From positions 1 to 13,792 of the forward strand of contig JAGPGC010000018.1 in the NCBI GenBank assembly GCA_018056205.1: a stretch of DNA of 13,792 bases. The letters are read 5' to 3'. Below, piece after piece: positions 9,024-13,792 of this stretch. The notes beneath the pieces are model-generated. The model searched no databases. It was not told the origin of the DNA and was given only the letters and a program-made list of their open reading frames with translations. The translations under genes and the position numbers were made by a program. Numbering within the stretch: the first letter of the stretch is position 1; each line of letters begins with the position of its first letter. The stretch comes from Candidatus Atribacteria bacterium. Its GTDB lineage: Bacteria > Atribacterota > Atribacteria > Atribacterales > Atribacteraceae.

Positions 9024-10829
9024 TTACCTTAATTGAATTCCGGTAATCGTTGCTATCATCCAAGATTGCGAGGCATTATATTGATCGGCTGGTATAACAA
9101 TAATAACCAAAACCGGTGTTCCAGGATATGAAGAAATAAGCATGGCATAATTCATATTATTTTGAGCAAAGCTGTAGATTTTAACCAGGGCTTGTCGATT
9201 ACCAGCATTCAAAGTAGTTTCAGCTTGATAACTTTTACCGCTAGCTAAACCACTCATGGTGTTTTGAGCTTCCATTTCTGATGAGAACTTCATTACATAG
9301 ATTTCACCATTATTTGGACTGGTAAATACCACACCATTTTGTATATCCTGTTTTTTCACTGAACCTGAAGGCAGAGGAATAGTAAATAAACCAGATGGAT
9401 CCTGGTACCAGTTACCAGTTGAAGGCTGTTGAGGAGTAGGTGAGGTATAGGTATCCGCTGGAGGTAGAGAGGTTGTTGGTGGAATTGGTTGGGGTCCAGT
9501 CGTTCCCTGAACCGAGACAGTGGAAAGTGCCTGAAGGAAAGTGGCTTCCAAATTCGGGAAATCATTCACTGAACTATAAAAGAGGAACGAATAGGCATTG
9601 TTCCCAAGAATAGTAAGAATCGCCATAGCTTTAAGTTGCATATTATCCACGGTAAAGAGAAAATCATGGCGCAAGGCGGGAAGACCTAATAAACTGGTAT
9701 CAATGGTTTGTTGAGGAATATATCCATTAAACATAGGAGGTTTTAATTCATTTTGTTGAATATAACTGAGATAACCCCTAAGGTCGAGAGGAGAAGGAAG
9801 GGTTTCAAGAAGTACTATATATTCAGCTATTACTATATTCTGTTGATTGGCTAGTTGATAGTAACCGATTTGGCTTGGATCTTCGGTAGGTTGAGGAATC
9901 CAACCAGGAGGAGGGTTGACAATTAGACTTTGAGGAGTGGAAGTTATGGTTGGAATTGTAGTAACCAACGGTGTTGGCTGAGGAATTGATGTGACCTGAG
10001 GAGTTGGTGTGGTAATCGGAGTTAGAGAGGGCTCGGGAATAGCAATCATAGGGGTGGGAGTAATGGGTACTTCGGATTCAGTGTCAGGAGACGATTCTGG
10101 TAAAAGAGTATTTTCGGGAAGAGCTGTTGATTCAGGTAGAAGAGACGTATCAGAAACGAGATCTTCTTCTTGGTCCAATTCGGAAGATTTATCATAAAAG
10201 AGGTCAACATTAAAATAAAATTCACGAGTCTCACCGGTCTCTGGATTTTTAGCAACAATGAGATCGTATCTTTTGCCATCTTTTTCAACTAATGATTGCG
10301 AATCTTGCTCAAAACCCAAGACATCTAAAACATCATATTCTTCCCTAATATCAATCACGGTCATCGCCGTTTCCGGACTTTTACCATCTCCAGATTTGAT
10401 GATCGAATCAACTAAACCAAAAAAGACATCTTCATGAAATTTTTGCTTTTGGGTATCACCTAATTTTCCATAAACCTCAGAAAAAATATAATGGGTCATA
10501 ACCCTTAGATAATTCATATCTAATATCGAATTTCCTATTTGTAGGGCTTCTTCGTATTTGCCGCTTTTATAAGCTTCCCACATTTGATCTTCTTGGTCTC
10601 GAAGCTCATTCATTATACGATAAGGATTGTAATCAGGAAGCTGAGTAGAAAGTACTCGCAATTCGGCGAAATTGACACTGACATCACCATTTTTCAGTCG
10701 ATCGAGGAGAGTTTGATAATTGGCGGATGGATTGTCTTGGGGGTTGCCTGGAGCAGTAAAAAAAGCAAAAGCTATTGAGAAGATTAATAAAAAGGAACAA
10801 AAGCGAAAGACTCTTAACTGGCTTGGCAT
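9024..10829 (-). CDS. Exported DUF4919-like protein with two PsbP/DcrB-like domains
   Basis: 601 residues from ATG 10829, chosen because AAGGAGGG (10837-10844) is seven bases away; the frame runs back to a TTG at 10853 that overlaps this site. Residues 1-27 form a signal peptide. Residues about 35-215 resemble DUF4919 from memory: a helical start, then HEDVFFGLVDSI, KSGDGKSPETAMTVIDIREEY and a closing REFYFNVDLF. Residues 216-305 are an acidic then P/T/I-rich linker. Residues about 306-440 and 478-601 are two PsbP/DcrB-like domains separated by a proline-rich spacer. The second closely matches the caspase's C-terminus (SPNNGEIYVM, NMNYAMLISSY, ASQSWMIATITG). This is the first gene of the minus-strand group and has a plausible promoter. 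The function is unknown; it is probably an extracytoplasmic partner of the caspase. Confidence 0.88.
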   Translation of the reverse strand: MPSQLRVFRFCSFLLIFSIAFAFFTAPGNPQDNPSANYQTLLDRLKNGDVSVNFAELRVLSTQLPDYNPYRIMNELRDQEDQMWEAYKSGKYEEALQIGNSILDMNYLRVMTHYIFSEVYGKLGDTQKQKFHEDVFFGLVDSIIKSGDGKSPETAMTVIDIREEYDVLDVLGFEQDSQSLVEKDGKRYDLIVAKNPETGETREFYFNVDLFYDKSSELDQEEDLVSDTSLLPESTALPENTLLPESSPDTESEVPITPTPMIAIPEPSLTPITTPTPQVTSIPQPTPLVTTIPTITSTPQSLIVNPPPGWIPQPTEDPSQIGYYQLANQQNIVIAEYIVLLETLPSPLDLRGYLSYIQQNELKPPMFNGYIPQQTIDTSLLGLPALRHDFLFTVDNMQLKAMAILTILGNNAYSFLFYSSVNDFPNLEATFLQALSTVSVQGTTGPQPIPPTTSLPPADTYTSPTPQQPSTGNWYQDPSGLFTIPLPSGSVKKQDIQNGVVFTSPNNGEIYVMKFSSEMEAQNTMSGLASGKSYQAETTLNAGNRQALVKIYSFAQNNMNYAMLISSYPGTPVLVIIVIPADQYNASQSWMIATITGIQLR

Positions 10830-10897
10830 TTTATTACCCTCCTTACAGTTCAAAGATAGATTTTATTTATGGTAATTTGTCTTTAAATTTTCAAATA

Positions 10898-10925
10898 ATT
10901 ATATCATTCCACTGGTTAAAAACAA
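10898..10925 (-). promoter_or_regulatory. Putative promoter of the minus-strand exported-protein genes
   Basis: Read on the minus strand, TTGTTT (10925-10920) and TATAAT (10903-10898) are 16 bases apart. The -10 is perfect and the -35 is partial (TTG conserved). Transcription would start near 10891, giving a leader of about 60 bases before ATG 10829. No operator or riboswitch is recognised in the leader. Confidence 0.45.
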
Positions 10926-10996
10926 AAAAGGAGCCTCCATTTTAAAAAATTTTTTCAAATTTGCTCGTTAAAATTTTAAAGAATGAGTTATTTATA

Positions 10997-11102
10997 ACCC
11001 ACCCCTACGCCCCTCTCAAGAGGGGAATAAAAAATCAAACAATGAAAGGCTTTTCAAACAATTCCCCTCCTGCGGAGGGGTGTCGCTTGCGACGGGGTGG
11101 GT
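10997..11102. repeat. Multi-armed palindromic repeat element (106 bp)
   Basis: The outer arms ACCCACCCC (10997-11005) and GGGGTGGGT (11094-11102) are perfect inverted copies. Inside are three smaller hairpins: CCCCTCT/AGAGGGG (11010-11025), CCCCTCC/GGAGGGG (11064-11080) and GTCGC/GCGAC (11082-11093). Together they would fold as a cruciform or a four-armed RNA. It resembles a dispersed intergenic repeat type I have seen in diverse environmental genomes; the function is unknown. Confidence 0.75.
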
Positions 11103-11112
11103 GTAGTTTATT

Positions 11113-11153
11113 CCGTCATTCTGAGCGGTGCTTTCCCGCGTGAGAATCCCATC
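11113..11153 (-). repeat. Dispersed repeat unit 1 (intact)
   Basis: A 41-bp unit containing CGTCATTCTGAGCGG and ending in GTGAGAATCCCATC. Its reverse complement aligns with the three units at 11381-11537 (shared blocks CTCACGC and CTCAGAATGAC). It is the reference copy that shows what unit 2 looked like before insertion. Confidence 0.8.
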
Positions 11154-11161
11154 AACCCCCT

Positions 11162-11362
11162 CCGTCATTCAGACTGTGTCACAATTTTTTTTAAACCAAG
11201 ATTAACAGTAATGTGGAGGGCATAATGTACTTTTTAGCATATATCTATTATAAAATACTAATATTTAATTAAAATAACAGCATAAGTGGAGATAAATAAT
11301 TTACAGATTAATTGTGACACAGTCTGATTCTGAGCGGTGCTTTCCCGCGTGAGAATCCCATC
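11162..11362 (-). repeat. Dispersed repeat unit 2, split by a 157-bp insertion
   Basis: The left fragment CCGTCATT (11162-11169) and the right fragment from ATTCTGAGCGG (11327-11362) rebuild a sequence identical to unit 1 once one ATT is removed. The unit starts 49 bases after unit 1. Confidence 0.85.
11170..11326. mobile_element. MITE-like element with 17-bp perfect terminal inverted repeats
   Basis: CAGACTGTGTCACAATT at 11170-11186 is perfectly inverted at 11310-11326. The interior is AT-rich and non-coding. The element sits in a repeat unit whose intact neighbour (11113-11153) gives the empty site, showing duplication of ATT on both sides (11167-11169 and 11327-11329). It has no transposase and would need one in trans. 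The parent family is not identified: the ends vaguely recall some IS256-type termini, but a 3-bp duplication does not suit that family. Confidence 0.85.
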
Positions 11363-11380
11363 CTTTAAAAAAGACAAAAG

Positions 11381-11537
11381 ATGATACCCTCACGGCTTCG
11401 AAATACGAAGCCTCAGGGTGACGGCTAGGTGGTTAGCTGAGACCCTAAGGGCTTCAGAATACGTATCCTCAAGATGACGGCTGCGTCATCAGATGAGATC
11501 CTCACGCCTTCGGACTGCGAAGGCTCAGAATGACAGC
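11381..11537 (+). repeat. Three tandem 56-bp-period repeat units
   Basis: Units start at 11381, 11437 and 11493, each about 46 bp followed by 10 unrelated bases. Each has the form CCTCACG, hairpin, CTCAG, TGAC. The hairpin is GGCTTCG/CGAAGCC in the first and GCCTTCG/CGAAGGC in the third (paired changes); the middle one is decayed. They are inverted relative to units 1 and 2. The period, short spacers and internal palindromes are not those of a CRISPR array. Confidence 0.8.
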
Positions 11538-11655
11538 ATTTTTTACTCTTCATCGATCACTCATTTCTTGTTACTGCACTAACTGGATAGACCTTCATGT
11601 TGCTTTTAGCCGCACCACATAAGGATAAAAACCCAATAACAGACGAATATATAAT

Positions 11656-11763
11656 GGGCGAACACTTAGGTTCGCCCCTACAGTTTCCTCACCTTGAATT
11701 TGTTTTATTATTTGATATATTTATCAATTTTATATTTGTAGGGGCAGACCTGAGTGTCTGCCC
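11656..11763. repeat. Head-to-head pair of hairpin repeats
   Basis: The left hairpin GGGCGAAC/GTTCGCCC (11656-11677) is followed by CTACA. After 54 AT-rich bases the mirror copy begins with TGTAG and the hairpin GGGCAGAC/GTCTGCCC (11742-11763). Both have 8-bp stems and 6-base loops. The copies differ in the stem by paired changes, so base-pairing is retained. The core GCCCCTACA/TGTAGGGGC recurs at 8966-9001. Confidence 0.8.
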
Positions 11764-11835
11764 AATTTGATGCCCTTCTTCCATTCTCCTGCTCGACCCT
11801 TAATTGGGTTTACTGGATAGAATATTACCGAAAAG

Positions 11836-11844
11836 TGATATAAA
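11836..11844 (+). promoter_or_regulatory. Possible extended -10 promoter of the AddB-like gene
   Basis: TGATATAAA fits an extended -10 (TGn then TATAAA) and would start transcription about 28 bases before TTG 11879. No convincing -35 box is seen. Confidence 0.35.
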
Positions 11845-11861
11845 ATAAAAAAAATAGAATT

Positions 11862-11868
11862 AGGAAGG
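11862..11868 (+). promoter_or_regulatory. Ribosome binding site for the TTG start
   Basis: AGGAAGG lies ten bases before TTG 11879. A stop codon (TAG 11861-11863) immediately upstream in frame rules out an earlier start. Confidence 0.6.
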
Positions 11869-11878
11869 TTTTGTAAAA

Positions 11879-13792
11879 TTGCCATTAGAAATTTACCATT
11901 ATAAAAGATTAAATGATGTCCAGGAGTATATTAATAAATTAACTTCAAAAATACCTACTTCGATTATTATCGTTCCCTCCTTATCAGATAAGGATGAATT
12001 TCAAAAGATAGGTACCTTTACTGAATCCAAAATTTATCAACTGAGTGATTTGTATATTGAAATTCATTCATTATTGAATAGTCAAATCAAAATACCACCG
12101 AAAAGAAGAGAAATCGATCATAGTATCAGCTGGTTGATGGTATATAATCTCTGGAAAGAATTGCTTGAAAAGACCAAATCCATCGAAGTACCAGAAGGTT
12201 TGCGAAAGGTAGAATGTGTTACTGACATTTTGCAAAGCATGCGCGAGCTTCTCCGTGAAGAAGTAAGCTGGAGCGATTTTAACCGATTCATGGGTTGTAA
12301 TGATTGTTACCAAGAATCTCTTTGTAGTCAAATCCAAGATCCAACCAGTTGGTTGTGTTGGATTTACCGAAAGTATCTCGAGGAATCTAAACATTATCAA
12401 TTCTGTGATAATTTGCAAATTCCAGGTTTAACTGCGGATCTTATAAACCAAGCCTGGCCTAATGACCAGTTCCAAGATTGGTTTAGTAAAAATATTTTCA
12501 TTTTTATTGGTTTTTTTCAATTCACTCCAGGACAAAATCGCTTACTGCAATGTTTAAGCTCTAACCATGGTCAAGTTTATATTGTCAAACCTTGGTGTGG
12601 AATCCCTCAATTTGATGAAGAATTGCTTTCCCAACTGGTAAATCATGAACCTCTCATGTTAAAACATGATCCGGTTCCAATTTATGAAATTGCCGCAGGA
12701 GATGCTCGGCATCAATATGAAACCATAGCTCGAGAGCTGGCTTTGTGGTCTATTGAGAAAGGTCAGCTTGCAAAAAGGGGGGAATTCCCAAGTTGGGATA
12801 ACATCCTAATGATCATTCCTTCCCAAAGAAGAAAAACTTTTCAAGAAGTGTTTCAAAGATATCAAGTTCCCTTTCAATTTCTGCAGGGATTTACGGCTAA
12901 TGAATCCCCTTTATGGGAAATCCTTAACCGGTTACGAAGAGCTGGTCAAAATAACTGGCCAAACGAGGAAACTCTTCATCTTTTGACCGATCCATTACTG
13001 GGAAAAATAGACCTTTCGGTTAAAGAGGCTTACCTGTTATCACCGCGGGGAATTGAAGGTTGGAAAAATTTTCTAAAAGATTCTCCACAAGCTTTACATA
13101 AATTTGACCAATTAATAAGTACTTGGCGAGTTATTGAATCCTGTCGAACACCACAGGATATTTATCGAGCCCTTCACCAAATTTTTGTGAAAACCTTCAA
13201 TCCCTCAATCAATGCTTCAAATCTATCAGGATACGATCCATTTCGGGATATATCAGTTAGTATGGTGACATCATTTTTGATGGAAATTGAACAAAAAGTT
13301 CTACATTTTTCTGAAGATGAGCTTTTGGTATCGTTTGTCAATCAGATCGAATTTACTTCATCCGAAGAGGTATTTGGATTTTTAGAGGCTTGGGTTCAGC
13401 ACGCTACCCTTCGTCCACCTCTTGTTGAGAAGGGCTCTCTGAAGGTTTATCTCGATTCCCCCCCCGCATTAACCGAATCATTGGTAGTAGTTGTCACTGA
13501 TATAATTTCAGCTTTTTGGCCTGGGAGTATACCTGGTTCTCCTTTTTTGGAAGATGAACTGAAAAAAAAATGGAATCAAAATCCTGACATAAACCCAGCA
13601 ACCCTTCCTACTGTTCACCGAAAGAGAGATGAAAAAAGAGCTCTATTTCGACGGCTCATTGCCACTGGGTTACAATGTGCTATTGTGGCCTATCCCTTAC
13701 AAGATGAAAAGGGACGACCAACCCTAATTTCTCCCTATTATGATGATATGTTTACTGGTGATGATCCTTGGGCGGAGAAAATAGTCTCTTTC
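11879..13792 (+). CDS. AddB/RexB-like helicase-nuclease subunit (3' partial)
   Basis: The frame is open from TTG 11879 to the window edge, 638 residues so far. Motifs in order match the AddB/RexB branch of UvrD-like proteins: IIIVPSLSD near residue 29, FIGFFQFTPGQNRLLQCL (209-226), HQYETIARELALW (278-290), DNILMIIPSQRRKTF (307-321), VVVVTDIISAFWPGSIPGS (536-554) and RDEKRALFRRL through AYPLQDEKGRP (583-613). AddB pairs with AddA to process double-strand breaks for RecA-dependent repair. The expected C-terminal PD-(D/E)XK nuclease and iron-sulfur cysteines lie beyond the window, so nuclease activity cannot be judged. The N-terminus has no GxGKT Walker A, so this subunit probably does not hydrolyse ATP, as in RexB-type subunits. 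An addA partner would be expected downstream. The exact subfamily is uncertain, so no symbol is given. Confidence 0.85.
   Translation, partial: MPLEIYHYKRLNDVQEYINKLTSKIPTSIIIVPSLSDKDEFQKIGTFTESKIYQLSDLYIEIHSLLNSQIKIPPKRREIDHSISWLMVYNLWKELLEKTKSIEVPEGLRKVECVTDILQSMRELLREEVSWSDFNRFMGCNDCYQESLCSQIQDPTSWLCWIYRKYLEESKHYQFCDNLQIPGLTADLINQAWPNDQFQDWFSKNIFIFIGFFQFTPGQNRLLQCLSSNHGQVYIVKPWCGIPQFDEELLSQLVNHEPLMLKHDPVPIYEIAAGDARHQYETIARELALWSIEKGQLAKRGEFPSWDNILMIIPSQRRKTFQEVFQRYQVPFQFLQGFTANESPLWEILNRLRRAGQNNWPNEETLHLLTDPLLGKIDLSVKEAYLLSPRGIEGWKNFLKDSPQALHKFDQLISTWRVIESCRTPQDIYRALHQIFVKTFNPSINASNLSGYDPFRDISVSMVTSFLMEIEQKVLHFSEDELLVSFVNQIEFTSSEEVFGFLEAWVQHATLRPPLVEKGSLKVYLDSPPALTESLVVVVTDIISAFWPGSIPGSPFLEDELKKKWNQNPDINPATLPTVHRKRDEKRALFRRLIATGLQCAIVAYPLQDEKGRPTLISPYYDDMFTGDDPWAEKIVSF

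Larger units (their letters stand above)
10830..11878. other. 1.05-kb intergenic region filled with small repeats
   Basis: No credible gene is present. From left to right it holds the minus-strand leader and promoter, an AT-rich stretch, a multi-armed palindrome (10997-11102), two repeat units in one orientation (the second split by an insertion at 11170-11326), three tandem units in the other orientation (11381-11537), a head-to-head hairpin pair (11656-11763) and the start region of the AddB-like gene. I see nothing recognisable in 11538-11655 or in 11764-11835. No tRNA- or rRNA-like structure was noticed. Confidence 0.8.

Noticed and set aside
10929..10938. GGAGGCTCC palindrome followed by T-runs on the minus strand, as a terminator
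   Set aside because: The stem is only four pairs with almost no loop, and no minus-strand gene lies upstream in the window.
10961..11143. 60-codon plus-strand frame
   Set aside because: It runs through the palindromic repeat and repeat unit 1; no ribosome site and no protein-like composition.
11381..11537. Regular repeats resembling a CRISPR array
   Set aside because: The units are longer than CRISPR repeats, imperfect, with only 10-base spacers, and related units occur inverted nearby; no cas gene is present.
12071..12418. 115-codon minus-strand frame
   Set aside because: It is antisense to the AddB-like reading frame, which continues unbroken to the window edge with family motifs.

Overview
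The window is AT-rich bacterial DNA. It carries a plain housekeeping gene (transketolase), a partial AddB-like recombination gene, and a set of exported multidomain proteins built from TPR, WD40, caspase and PsbP/DcrB-like modules. It also has a roughly 1-kb intergenic stretch packed with small palindromic repeats. Strong AGGAGG-type ribosome sites, GTG and TTG starts, long proline/threonine/glutamine linkers in secreted proteins and dense repeat debris suggest an uncultured anaerobic bacterium. Atribacterota (OP9/JS1) is my best guess from the look of the genes, but nothing here proves it.

Layout. (1) Bases 2-2071, plus strand: the 3' part of a gene whose start lies outside the window. It has one PsbP/DcrB-like domain, a P/T/Q linker and exactly fifteen 34-residue TPRs. 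(2) Bases 2183-4225, plus: transketolase, ended by a strong hairpin terminator shared with the convergent gene. (3) Bases 10829-4282, minus: three co-directional exported proteins, transcribed in the order 601 aa (DUF4919-like plus two PsbP/DcrB-like domains), 1221 aa (signal peptide, TPR, WD40-like repeats, caspase-like protease with an EF-hand loop, PsbP/DcrB-like tail) and 267 aa (signal peptide, proline-rich stalk, PsbP/DcrB-like domain). (4) Bases 10830-11878: intergenic, with the putative promoter of the minus-strand genes, a multi-armed palindromic repeat, a five-unit dispersed-repeat array interrupted by a 157-bp MITE-like insertion, and a pair of head-to-head hairpins. (5) Bases 11879-13792, plus: 5' part of an AddB/RexB-like helicase-nuclease subunit gene running off the window.

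How the genes fit together. The main biological signal is that four of the six genes carry the same kind of small extracytoplasmic domain. In three of them (the TPR protein, the 601-aa protein and the caspase) the domain is clearly homologous by eye, and in two it ends exactly at the C-terminus. I infer a locus-specific paralogous family, with the secreted WD40-caspase as the likely enzymatic core and the other proteins as partners or substrates in the same compartment. Transketolase and the AddB-like gene look like unrelated neighbours.

Corrected starts: transketolase at 2183 (not 2165), the caspase at GTG 8902 (not TTG 8965), the 601-aa protein at ATG 10829 (not TTG 10853). Each choice rests on a well-placed Shine-Dalgarno sequence and, for the exported proteins, a proper signal peptide.
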